37,599 nucleotides of DNA from Deltaproteobacteria bacterium (GTDB lineage: Bacteria > Desulfobacterota > BSN033 > UBA1163). This document shows positions 8,216 to 16,900 of this stretch, in pieces (within the stretch, counting starts at the first letter, position 1; each line of letters opens with the position of its first letter). Where the stretch lies: NCBI GenBank assembly GCA_020059605.1, contig JAGVBT010000005.1, positions 1-37,599 on the forward strand, given 5' to 3'. The notes beneath the pieces were generated by a model. The model was not told the origin of the DNA, made no database searches, and was given only the letters and a program-made list of their open reading frames with translations. The position numbers were made by a program, and so were the translations under genes.

Positions 8216-8319
8216 ATAATAACCAAACACCGAGCACCTGCCTTCGCCGAAGCGGCTTCGCGCAGGCAGGCCAATAACTAAATAAACTCTATCTAAAGAT
8301 ATGTGACATCCCTTTCGTC

Positions 8320-8391
8320 TGTCATCCTGAACTCGTTTCAGGATCTCACCCTTTGGAAAAACCGAGATGCTGAACCAAGTTCAGCATGACA
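8320..8391. repeat. REP-like double palindrome (GTCATCCTGAAC type)
   Basis: Two adjoining hairpins: gtcatcctgaactcgtttcaggat, then gatgctgaaccaagttcagcatgac. The outer ends are inverted copies of each other. A second copy is at 34708-34780 and a half copy near 37536-37560. The bases that follow (8400-8460) are loose copies of 'ttggttattggaatt'. Together these fill the gap between the adaptor and ATPase genes. Confidence 0.75.
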
Positions 8392-8468
8392 AAAATGGGG
8401 TGGTGATTGGAATTTGGTCATTGGTGATTATTTGGTTATTGTGATTTGGTTATTGGAATTTCAATGAT

Positions 8469-9164
8469 ATGGCACCCATTGTCGAAATCATCGATGTGAG
8501 CAAATCCTACCGGAGAGGTAACCGGACCATTCCCGTACTGGCCGATATTAACCTCAACATTGAAGAGGGAGAATTTCTCGCATTGATGGGGCCGTCCGGC
8601 TCCGGGAAGAGCACGCTTCTCAATCTGATTGCCGCCCTCGACCAAGTGGACAGCGGAGCCATACGGGTGGGAGGCATTGACATCACAGCCCTCTCCGAGA
8701 ATGAACTGGCAGAGTGGCGGGCGGTCAATGTGGGGTTCATCTTTCAGTTCTACAATCTGATTCCGGTGCTCACGGCCTTTGAAAATGTTGAACTTCCTCT
8801 TCTCCTCACCGGTCTTTCCCGAAGGCAACGAAACGAGCATGTGGAGATGGCGCTTCGAATCGTCAATCTGGAGGAGAGAATGGACCACTATCCTGCTCAA
8901 CTCTCAGGGGGCGAACAGCAGAGAGTCGCCATTGCCCGTGCCATTGTCACTGATCCCACCATCCTCGTAGCAGACGAACCCACAGGGGACCTCGACAAAG
9001 TGGCAGCCAGAGAGATTCTCGAATTGATGGACCGGCTCAATCGTGAATCCCATAAAACGATCATCATGGTCACCCACGATCCAAGAGCCGCTGAAAAGGC
9101 GAGAGTCATCAGACGCCTGGAAAAGGGATTCTTGAACGATGTTCATTCTCAAGATCCTCATTAG
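8469..9164 (+). CDS. ABC transporter ATP-binding protein (MacB/LolD-like)
   Basis: A 231-residue ATPase subunit. Visible motifs are Walker A GPSGSGKST, the Q loop in FIFQFYNLIPVLTAFEN, the signature LSGGEQQRVAIARA, Walker B ILVADEPTGDLD and the switch His in MVTHDP. The FQFYNL and DEPTGDLD wording is typical of the family that drives FtsX-fold permeases (MacB, LolD, FtsE). It acts on the cytoplasmic face of the inner membrane and powers the two permeases that follow. Its last 26 bases overlap the start of the first permease, so they are probably translationally coupled. The ATG has only a weak upstream ribosome-binding site. Confidence 0.95.
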   Translation: MAPIVEIIDVSKSYRRGNRTIPVLADINLNIEEGEFLALMGPSGSGKSTLLNLIAALDQVDSGAIRVGGIDITALSENELAEWRAVNVGFIFQFYNLIPVLTAFENVELPLLLTGLSRRQRNEHVEMALRIVNLEERMDHYPAQLSGGEQQRVAIARAIVTDPTILVADEPTGDLDKVAAREILELMDRLNRESHKTIIMVTHDPRAAEKARVIRRLEKGFLNDVHSQDPH

Positions 9165-10296
9165 AAATGCCTTTCGTCACAAACTCCGAACCTTTTTAAC
9201 CATCCTGGGCATCACCGTTGCCATCCTGGCCTTCGGCCTTCTTCGGACCTTCATCAATGCCTGGTATGGAGGGGTGGAAGCTTCCTCCGCTTCGCGTCTG
9301 GTCACCCGAAGTTCCATCTCCCTCATCTTCCATCTGCCCCTCTCCTACAAGGACAAGATCCGGCAGGTCGATGGGGTGAAGGTCGTCTCCTGGGGCAACT
9401 GGTTCGGAGGGGTTTATATCGATGAAAAGAATTTCTTTGCCAATTTTGCCGTGGATGCAAAGAGCTATCTCCAACTCTACCCTGAATTTCTTCTCTCCCC
9501 TGAAGAGACAAATGCGTTTCTCCGCGACCGGAAGGCTTTTGTCGCAGGCCGAAAACTGGCCAAGAGATTCGGTTGGAAGATTGGCGATACGGTCACCCTC
9601 AGAGGAACGATCTTCCCGGGCAACTGGGATTTTGTCCTGCGGGGAATTTATCAAGGAAGAGATGAAACCATCGACGAAACCCAGTTCTTTTTCCACTGGG
9701 ACTATCTCAATGAAACGTTGAAAAAGAGAGCCTCTGCCCGTACCGATCAGGTTGGATGGTATATGGTTGGGGTGAGCCGGCCTGACCGTGCCATAGAAGT
9801 CGCACTCGCCATTGATCGAACCTTTAAAAATTCATTGGCAGAGACCTTGACGGAGACGGAAAAGGCCTTTCAGCTCTCCTTTATCTCCATGTCCGAGACG
9901 ATCATCATGGCGATCCAGCTCGTCTCATTTGTTGTCATTATCATCATCATTGCAGTCGTCGCCAATACGATGTCCATGACCTACCGCGAACGGATCGGGG
10001 AATACGCCATTTTTAAAACCCTGGGCTTCCGGGGCTGGCGGATTGCAGGGATGATCGTCGGAGAATCAATGGTTATCACCCTGATCGGAAGCTTTCTCGG
10101 GATTGTCCTCACCTTTCCGGTCGCCAGAATAGTCGGCAAAATGTTGAGCAACTACTTTCCGGTTTTCAATGTGGCTGAGGAGGCGATCTATATGGATCTG
10201 GCCGCCTCCATCATCATTGGACTGATAGCAGCCATTGTTCCAACCTATCGCTCCGTAAGGATTCGCATTGCGGATGGATTGAGGAGGATCGGTTAA
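9139..10296 (+). CDS. ABC transporter permease, FtsX/MacB family (first)
   Basis: A 385-residue permease: an N-terminal membrane helix (about 18-36), a periplasmic MacB-type core (about 40-260), then three membrane helices in the C-terminal FtsX domain (about 265-375), including VVIIIIIAVVANTMSMTYRE and EYAIFKTLGFRGWR. The helix counts are read from hydrophobic stretches. The start overlaps the ATPase gene by 26 bases and the stop abuts the start of the second permease. With two permease genes the transporter is probably a heterodimer. It lacks a fused ATPase, unlike MacB of E. coli. Confidence 0.92.
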   Translation: MFILKILIRNAFRHKLRTFLTILGITVAILAFGLLRTFINAWYGGVEASSASRLVTRSSISLIFHLPLSYKDKIRQVDGVKVVSWGNWFGGVYIDEKNFFANFAVDAKSYLQLYPEFLLSPEETNAFLRDRKAFVAGRKLAKRFGWKIGDTVTLRGTIFPGNWDFVLRGIYQGRDETIDETQFFFHWDYLNETLKKRASARTDQVGWYMVGVSRPDRAIEVALAIDRTFKNSLAETLTETEKAFQLSFISMSETIIMAIQLVSFVVIIIIIAVVANTMSMTYRERIGEYAIFKTLGFRGWRIAGMIVGESMVITLIGSFLGIVLTFPVARIVGKMLSNYFPVFNVAEEAIYMDLAASIIIGLIAAIVPTYRSVRIRIADGLRRIG

Positions 10297-11463
10297 TTGG
10301 GCGTGCCTCTCTCTTACAGTATTCGTAACCTCTGGACGCGCAGGCTCACGACGATTCTGACCGCTTCTGGCATGGCCCTGGTGGTCTTTGTCTTTGCCGC
10401 CATGCTGATGTTGGCTCAGGGCTTGCAGAAGACCCTGGTGGAGACAGGCTCCAACGACAATGTCGTGGTCATTCGAAAGGGTTCAGCAACCGAAATTCAG
10501 AGCGGGGTGGACCGATACCAGGCTTCCATCGTAGAGACCCAACCTGAAGTGGCCATCGGTGAAGACGGGCAACCCTTTCTCGCAAAAGAGTCCGTCGTCA
10601 TCATCAGCCTCCACAAACGGGGAACGAAACAGGAGAACTATATCACGATCCGGGGAATCGGAAAGAGTTCCCCTGCCCTGCGTCCCCAGGCGAGATTGAT
10701 CGAGGGACGACTTCCCAGGTTAGGCACATCCGAGCTCATCACAGGCCGAAGCGTAGCAGAACGTTTCGAAGGGAGCGGTCTGGGCGAGACGCTTCGCTTC
10801 GGATTACGGGAATGGAAAGTGGTGGGAGTCTTTGATGCCGGCAATACCGGATTCAATTCTGAGGTCTGGGGGGATGCGGATCAACTGATGCAAACCTTCC
10901 GGAGGTATGCTTTCTCTTCTGTCATCTTTAAATTGCGAGATCCCTCGCAGTTTGATGTGGTTAAGAAACGGATTGAAAACGACCCCCGCCTGACCCTCGA
11001 GGCAAAGCGTGAAAACCGCTACTATGCGGAACAATCCGAGATGATGGCCACCTTTCTTCGGATCCTCGGCACCTCCCTCACGATCATCTTCTCCCTGGGT
11101 GCAATCATCGGCGCGATGATCACGATGTATGCGGCGGTCTCCACCCGTACGAGTGAAATCGGCACGATGCGCGCCCTCGGGTTTCAGAGAAAAAGCATCC
11201 TGAGCGCCTTTCTCTTTGAGGCCTTGCTTCTCGGGTTGATCGGAGGTCTGGTCGGCCTCTTCTTTGCCTCATTTCTCCGGTTCCTCACCGTCTCCACCAT
11301 GAATTTTCAGACCTTCTCAGAGCTGGCCTTTGATTTCACCCTCACCTTCGATATCGCCTGGAAAGCCATTGCCTTCTCTTTAATCATGGGTTTTGTGGGC
11401 GGGGTGTTGCCCGCGGTGAGGGCCGCGCGAATGAATATCATCGAATCCCTCCGCGCCACCTGA
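10297..11463 (+). CDS. ABC transporter permease, FtsX/MacB family (second)
   Basis: A 388-residue permease with the same architecture as its neighbour: an N-terminal helix (about 18-42), a periplasmic core, and a C-terminal FtsX domain with ISTRTSEIGTMRALGF-like wording (here VSTRTSEIGTMRALGF) followed by two more helices. The TTG at 10297 directly follows the previous TAA and has AGGAGG nine bases upstream; a GTG two codons later is less well spaced. The overlap and zero spacing across ATPase, permease 1 and permease 2 mark a single operon. The two permeases are clearly divergent in sequence. Confidence 0.92.
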   Translation: MGVPLSYSIRNLWTRRLTTILTASGMALVVFVFAAMLMLAQGLQKTLVETGSNDNVVVIRKGSATEIQSGVDRYQASIVETQPEVAIGEDGQPFLAKESVVIISLHKRGTKQENYITIRGIGKSSPALRPQARLIEGRLPRLGTSELITGRSVAERFEGSGLGETLRFGLREWKVVGVFDAGNTGFNSEVWGDADQLMQTFRRYAFSSVIFKLRDPSQFDVVKKRIENDPRLTLEAKRENRYYAEQSEMMATFLRILGTSLTIIFSLGAIIGAMITMYAAVSTRTSEIGTMRALGFQRKSILSAFLFEALLLGLIGGLVGLFFASFLRFLTVSTMNFQTFSELAFDFTLTFDIAWKAIAFSLIMGFVGGVLPAVRAARMNIIESLRAT

Positions 11464-11643
11464 TTTCCGGCTTCCATGAGAATCCTATTTCTTGACGCGT
11501 GTCCAAGGTTTGGTGCCAGGCATCGGTAATTCGGTATTTGAAAAGTCACACGGCACACGAGGGCGTTTTAAAGCCCTTCGGGTTGGTTTTGGATGCGGGG
11601 GTGTTGACGCTTGCGGAGCTGATTAAATGGGTGGCCCCATATT

Positions 11644-11982
11644 TTAAGACATCTTCGCTGACAGAAACTCCCCGACCAACATCTCATTTCTTTTCTGGCT
11701 CTTTTGCATCTCGGCAAGTGCGACATTTTCAAGGGGGAGCTTCCTTCCCTTGTTTCTCAAGCGGGCGATCTCCTCATCCAGATAATGCACCGTGTTGGCA
11801 ATCACCTCTGCCATTGAAGAGATGGATTCCTGGGCTTTTTCGAACGTTTCTTTATCCAGGTAGGCCCGGTTCAATAGATGAAACCGTTCGAAAAATTTTT
11901 TGAACCTTTCCGTCTCTTCTTTCTTTCCCTTCTTCTTTTTTTCCAAGGCCTTTGCCCGTTCAAGAAATTTTTCAATCTCCAT
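11644..11982 (-). CDS. Small charged coiled-coil protein, unknown function
   Basis: A 112-residue protein dominated by Lys/Glu-rich helices (FLERAKALEKKKKGKKEETE near the N-terminus) with a second helical stretch around AQESISSMAEVIANTVHYLD and LRNKGRKLP. I do not recognise the family. No membrane segment or signal peptide is visible, so it is probably cytoplasmic. The ATG at 11982 is chosen because GGGGAGG lies six bases upstream; a longer frame from 12000 would begin inside that site. It is convergent with the transporter operon and divergent from glnA. The 180 bases between its stop and the permease stop (11464-11643) hold no recognisable gene. Confidence 0.7.
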   Translation of the reverse strand: MEIEKFLERAKALEKKKKGKKEETERFKKFFERFHLLNRAYLDKETFEKAQESISSMAEVIANTVHYLDEEIARLRNKGRKLPLENVALAEMQKSQKRNEMLVGEFLSAKMS

Positions 11983-12000
11983 AAAAACCTCCCCTTCCAT

Positions 12001-12286
12001 TCCTTTAAATAACTTTATGAAAACAGGAGGCGTTTGTCAACTGCATTTCGAAGTTGAGTGATGGGCGTTGATGAATTAGAATTAGATGGGATGGCGTTTC
12101 TTGTCCCGCCCCAGGATCAGCGGCAATGATCATTCGATGGTTATTTTTAAACAGACTGATGAAAAGCGACCATTCCCCATAAGAATCGAACCCATTCCCC
12201 GGCAGGACTTCTTCTCTTATGCAGGATCATCTTTAGGAATATCGATAGGTTATGACATTAATCTCGGAGACTCCGATAAACATTTA
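12001..12286. other. Intergenic upstream of the glnA promoter
   Basis: This stretch separates the divergent coiled-coil gene and glnA. It should hold the enhancer sites for the sigma-54 promoter at 12287, but I see no clear palindromic NtrC-type site. An open frame crosses it (12086-12412), but that frame runs through the promoter and the leader hairpin and resembles no family I know. Confidence 0.4.
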
Positions 12287-12302
12287 TGGCACGCTATTTG
12301 CT
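12287..12302 (+). promoter_or_regulatory. Sigma-54 (-24/-12) promoter of glnA
   Basis: TGGCACGCTATTTGCT matches the sigma-54 consensus TGGCAC-N5-TTGCW exactly, with GG and GC separated by the required ten bases. Transcription should start near 12313, giving a leader of about 190 bases before the glnA ATG. Sigma-54 promoters need an enhancer-binding activator; control by nitrogen status is the usual arrangement for glnA and is inferred here. Confidence 0.85.
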
Positions 12303-12341
12303 TTGTCCCCTTTAATCATACGACGGGGTATTGGAAAAGAC

Positions 12342-12390
12342 AAAGGCGTCTTTCCTGGAGGCTACGGGGAGAAGAGACGCCTTTTTGTTT
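12342..12390 (+). terminator. Terminator-like hairpin in the glnA leader
   Basis: AAAGGCGTCT (12342-12351) pairs perfectly with AGACGCCTTT (12375-12384) around a 23-base loop, and a T-rich run follows (12382-12390). It lies about 30 bases after the predicted sigma-54 start and before glnA, so it is placed as an attenuator and not as the end of another gene. No plus-strand gene lies directly upstream. An antiterminator mechanism is possible but not shown. Confidence 0.6.
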
Positions 12391-12505
12391 GAAAAAAACA
12401 CGTATAACATGAACGAAGAGCCAATGGTGCGAATCAAAACAAAAAAAATTATTCGTGAAATTCGTTACCATTTGCCAAATTCGTGAACGACAAAAGGAGG
12501 AGAAA

Positions 12506-13828
12506 ATGGACAAAGAGACTGTGTTAAAAATGGCGAAGGAGAATGATGTCAAATTTATCCGGCTCTGGTTTACCGACATCCTGGGATTTCTGAAAGGGTT
12601 TGCCATTACCATCCATGAGCTGGAAGGGGCTCTTGACGAAGGCATGGGATTTGATGGCTCCTCGATCCAGGGCTATGCCCGTATTGATGAGAGCGACATG
12701 ATCGCCAAACCCGACCCTAAGACTTTTCAGATCATTCCATGGAGGCCCAAAGAGAACGCCGTGGCCAGGATGTTTGCCGATGTCTATGAGCCTGACGGAA
12801 CTCCTTACAAGGGCGACCCCCGGTGGGTTTTAAAGAGGACTCTTAAGAAAGCGCAGGACCTGGGCTATACCTTCTATGTCGGTCCTGAACTGGAATATTT
12901 CTACTTTAAAAGCAGCGATGGAACGCCACAGTTTCTTGACAAGGGAGGCTACTTCGATCTCACTCCCCTGGATGTGGCCACCGAACTCCGCCGTGAGACG
13001 ATTCTGACGCTCGAGGCCATGGGGATCCGGGTGGAATACAGCCACCACGAGGTCGCTCCCAGCCAGCATGAGATCGATCTCCGTTATGCCGAAGCCCTGG
13101 CGATGGCGGACAATGCCATGACCTATCGCCTCGTCGTCAAAGAGATAGCCTTGAAGCATGGCGTCTATGCCACCTTTATGCCCAAACCCATTTTTAAACA
13201 GAACGGGAGCGGCATGCACACCCATCAGTCCCTTTTCAAGGGTGATAAAAACTCCTTCTTCGATCCGAAGGATGAATTCCATCTCTCAAAGACTGCCAAA
13301 TCTTACATGGCCGGAATTCTGAAACACTCAAAAGAGATCACCTCCATCACCTCCCAGTGGGTTAATTCCTACAAAAGGCTCGTCCCGGGTTATGAGGCGC
13401 CGGTTTATATCGCGTGGGCGCGCAGGAACCGTTCCGCACTTGTCCGGGTTCCCATGTATAAACCTGGCAAAGAAAAGGCAACGCGCATGGAATTGCGGTC
13501 CCCTGATCCAGCCTGCAATCCCTATCTGGCATTCGCTGTCATGCTGGCCGCAGGGCTAAAGGGAATTGAAAAGGGATATGAACTTCCTCCTCCGGTTGAG
13601 GAAGATATCTTTGAGATGTCCGAGGAGGCAAGAAAAAAGCATGGGATTGACTCGCTCCCCGGGAATTTATACGAAGCCATCCAGCTCACGGAGCAAAGCG
13701 AACTGGTGAAAGAGACCCTCGGAGATCATATCTTTCAAAAATTTATTGAGAATAAAAAGATCGAGTGGGACCAATACCGGACTCATGTCTCCCAGTTCGA
13801 ACTGGAGAAGTATTTGCCGATTCTGTAA
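12506..13828 (+). CDS. glnA: Glutamine synthetase, type I
   Basis: A 440-residue enzyme that makes glutamine from glutamate, ammonia and ATP. The ATG at 12506 follows AAAGGAGGAG closely; a frame extension to 12455 has no such site. Family landmarks: the N-terminal beta-grasp with GMGFDGSSIQGYARIDESDM, the metal/glutamate-binding PELEYFYF, HHEVAPSQHEIDLRYA, NGSGMHTHQSL, YKRLVPGYEAPVYIAWARRN and RMELRSPDPACNPYLA. At 440 residues without the extra insertion, and with no typical adenylylation-site tyrosine motif near the C-terminus, it looks like the shorter GSI-alpha class. If so, control would be by feedback and transcription, not adenylylation. It is driven by a sigma-54 promoter with a leader hairpin. 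The glutamate-synthase fusion follows 166 bases downstream. Confidence 0.97.
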   Translation: MDKETVLKMAKENDVKFIRLWFTDILGFLKGFAITIHELEGALDEGMGFDGSSIQGYARIDESDMIAKPDPKTFQIIPWRPKENAVARMFADVYEPDGTPYKGDPRWVLKRTLKKAQDLGYTFYVGPELEYFYFKSSDGTPQFLDKGGYFDLTPLDVATELRRETILTLEAMGIRVEYSHHEVAPSQHEIDLRYAEALAMADNAMTYRLVVKEIALKHGVYATFMPKPIFKQNGSGMHTHQSLFKGDKNSFFDPKDEFHLSKTAKSYMAGILKHSKEITSITSQWVNSYKRLVPGYEAPVYIAWARRNRSALVRVPMYKPGKEKATRMELRSPDPACNPYLAFAVMLAAGLKGIEKGYELPPPVEEDIFEMSEEARKKHGIDSLPGNLYEAIQLTEQSELVKETLGDHIFQKFIENKKIEWDQYRTHVSQFELEKYLPIL

Positions 13829-13853
13829 AAAAGGTGATTAGGGAATAAAAACC

Positions 13854-13969
13854 AAACGGTTACGGTGACGAAGCCCGTTTCGTAAATCGTCAAATGGTTG
13901 CGGTTAAAGATTTGGAAGACGAACAACGCAACCGAATGACGATACGGGCATCTTTACCGTTACCGTTGC
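13854..13969. repeat. Long imperfect palindrome between glnA and GOGAT fusion
   Basis: The left arm (about 13854-13902) and right arm (about 13926-13969) are imperfect reverse complements. Matching blocks include aacggttacggt with accgttaccgtt, cgaagcccgttt with atacgggcatc, and atcgtcaaatggttgcg with cgcaaccgaatgacgat. The central loop is about 24 bases. As RNA it would form a long stem in the transcript linking the two genes. It could be an RNA-processing site, a partial terminator, or a decayed MITE. Confidence 0.65.
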
Positions 13970-13994
13970 ACTTTAACAGTTGGAGTTGAGGAAC

Positions 13995-16900
13995 GTGAAA
14001 CAGAGACAAAAAAAATCAGCCTGGAGAAAATACCTTGATGATTTTTTACAGCGCAATCCTGGCCTCAAGAAAATCGGCGATCCGGAGAAACTCGAATATT
14101 ATCGCACCGACCTCAATGTCGATCTTCCTCCTTTAATCCGCGATCTGATGCTCAGGAGCCTTCCGGATCTCATTCTCCAACCCACCGCCGAGGAGCACCT
14201 TCTCGAACTCTTTGCATTCGCACGTGAACACAAGATTCCCTTGACCCTCCGGGGAGCCGGAACCTGGGGGTATGGCGGGGCTGTTCCGACCCGGGGGGGA
14301 ATCCTCATCGATCTGGGCCTCATGGATACCATCGAGGTCAATCCGGAAACACTCCAGTTGACTGTTGGTCCGGGAGCCCGTTTTCTCGACATCCAGAAAA
14401 AACTCGAACCCTTTGGACTCGACCTTTTCACTATTGCCTCCGGCAAAGGAGGAACTCTGATTGGCTGGATAGCAACGGGTGGAATGGGCATCGGCACTTT
14501 CCGTCACGGCCCGGTCAGGAATCAAATCGTCTCCCTTCGTGTCATCACACCCGATGGAACCATTAAGGATCTTTCGGTAGATGACCCGGAGAATCATTAC
14601 TTCATCTCCACTGAAGGACAGATGGGAATCATCATCAAGGCCGTTCTCCGGGTCTCAAAGCGGCCGGACCGGTGGTTTCCGGTTGTTCTTTCCTTCAAAA
14701 CATCTTCTTCTGCTTATGACTTCGTGAAAGAAGCCGCTTCCAACCCCTCCATCAAACCCGAAGACGTAGTGGTCTACCATTCTGACTTCATTCACGCCCT
14801 GAATCTTCCATCCAATGGCGTGCCATCCGCGGAGCGCCGTCACCTGGTTCTGATGGCTTTCCCGGAAGCAAAGGAAGCCCTGGTTTTTGAGGCTTATCTG
14901 GCGGAACGCCGACTCGTTCCTGCCGACGGGGCTTTTGCCGAGGCCCTTTGGGAAAAACGGTTCCTGCCGATGTCAATCAAACAACTGGGCCCCTCCCTTC
15001 TGGCAAGCGAAATGATCCTTCCCATCGACCAGGCCCCCTCCTATATTGAAAAGGTCAACGAGATGGGGAAACGTTTGGCAGTAACGCTGTATCCGATCGC
15101 CCATCTGGTTAATCCCAAAGAGGTGCTTTTTCTTGCGATGCTGGCCACGGACAACCGGAAGAATATCTTTTATCTTGATCTGATGCTCATCCCGATGATG
15201 CTCAGGCTGGCTGTCCAATCCTATGGCGGGAAGCCTTACGGCATAGGCATCTGGAATACGCCTTTTCTCCGCCATCTCTACACGCGTGAAGAGCTGAAGC
15301 AACTCAACCGTTATAAGAAAAAAGTTGACCCTGCCGGAATTCTCAACTCGGGGAAATTTTTCGCCACGTCGGGGCGCTGGGGCTCTTTCCAGAAGGCCCT
15401 GTTTCAGGCCGACATCTTTGACCTCGGACTCAGCACTTCCCAGTGGCTCATGTTCAGGCTTCTTTCTTTTTTTCCTGCGGAGAGATTGAGGCTCCGCACC
15501 CCCATCGTTTCCGAAAAACTCCAAGGTATCGCCAGGGAGATCCTTTCCTGTGCCCAGTGCGGCGCCTGTGTGGCCGGTTGTCCGGTATACCGCGCCACGG
15601 GAGATGAAACCCTGACCGCAAGGGGAAAATTCCTGACCATCAAGAAAGCCCTTGAGAAAGGGGAGCTGGAGTTATCGAAAGCCCTGCCCCTCTATTTCTG
15701 TCTCCACTGCGGCCGCTGCGATGAAGAGTGCCAGGTCCATTTGAAGCACCTTCCTATTTTTGAGGGTCTGGAGAAATACCTGGCCGATACCGGGGATTTC
15801 CCGGTCGAACAGGTGAAGGAATTCATCCGGGAGGTTGAAAACAGTCCCGACTTTCACCGGTTCCTGGATATCATGAGAACAGGTTTCGACCAGAAGATCC
15901 ATGAGAAACGGAATACCTTTCCAAGATACCGTGTCCGCATTGATGAAGCGCATTGCATCCATTGCGGGACCTGCGTGGACGCCTGCATCTATAGCGTCCG
16001 GAAACGCGGGGAATCCGATCCCCGGCTCATCCTGATCGAGGATGAAGGGCTCTGCCGCGGGTGCGGCGCCTGCCTGGAACGATGCCCCCAGGTGGCCGCC
16101 GGCCTGCCCGCAACGACCGTGGAACTTCATCCATGTTGCCTCCAGATCGACGATCCCTACTGGACCTCCCAGGCCGTCACTCGGATCGACCTGGAGGCAA
16201 CAACAGGTAAAATCCCTGTTTCGGGGACGGGTCAGGGAGATCCGCATCGCGGCTCGGGGAATGACGGGATTCGCTTCGGGCATTTTCATATCGTCGGCCC
16301 TGCCCAGAACCTTCTCTACGAAAGCTCTGCAGATGCCATTGCCATTCAATTGGGCAGACGGCCAAAGTACCTGGAGTTCGATGGAGAAAAGATTGAGACC
16401 CCACCCTCCCGCCTCGTCACCTTAAAGACCCCCGTTCTCCTCGACCTCCTTCCCATGGAGGGAGGAGAGGATTGGCTGGAAGCCATGTTAGCGGCCTCTG
16501 CGACCCTGGGCACACGTTTAACCCTCCGCCCGGGGGATGTGGAACGTTTCCGTTCTAAAATTGGAAACAGGACGAACTCTCTCATCCTCAGGTTGAATCC
16601 TGATGATTTGAAAAATTGGCCCGGCCGGTTAAACGGCGCGGCGTTTAACCTGATCGAAATCGAAGTCGATGAAACGGTATTGAATCAGGGAGTTGGCCTC
16701 AGGAGTCTCTTTCCGGAATCTTCGGTCCTCTGCGCCGTATTAAAAGTTGAGAAACAAGATGTCAGCAGTGAGCTTCAGCCCTCCCTTTCGCTTCGGACCA
16801 GGCTTGAATCTCTGATCCGGTCCCCGTTCGATGTCCTCTGCCTTACTTCCGACTATGACCCGGAAAAGGGCTACTACCCGACCACGGATGCCGTCCCGGC

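Noticed and set aside
11464..11643. Protein-like stretch HEGVLKPFGLVLDAGVLTLA between the permease and coiled-coil genes
   Set aside because: Too short, no start or ribosome-binding site, and the frame runs into the antisense of the coiled-coil gene. It may be a relic, but I cannot support it.
12086..12412. Plus-strand open frame of 108 codons upstream of glnA
   Set aside because: It runs across the sigma-54 promoter and the leader hairpin, has no ribosome-binding site, and resembles no family I know.
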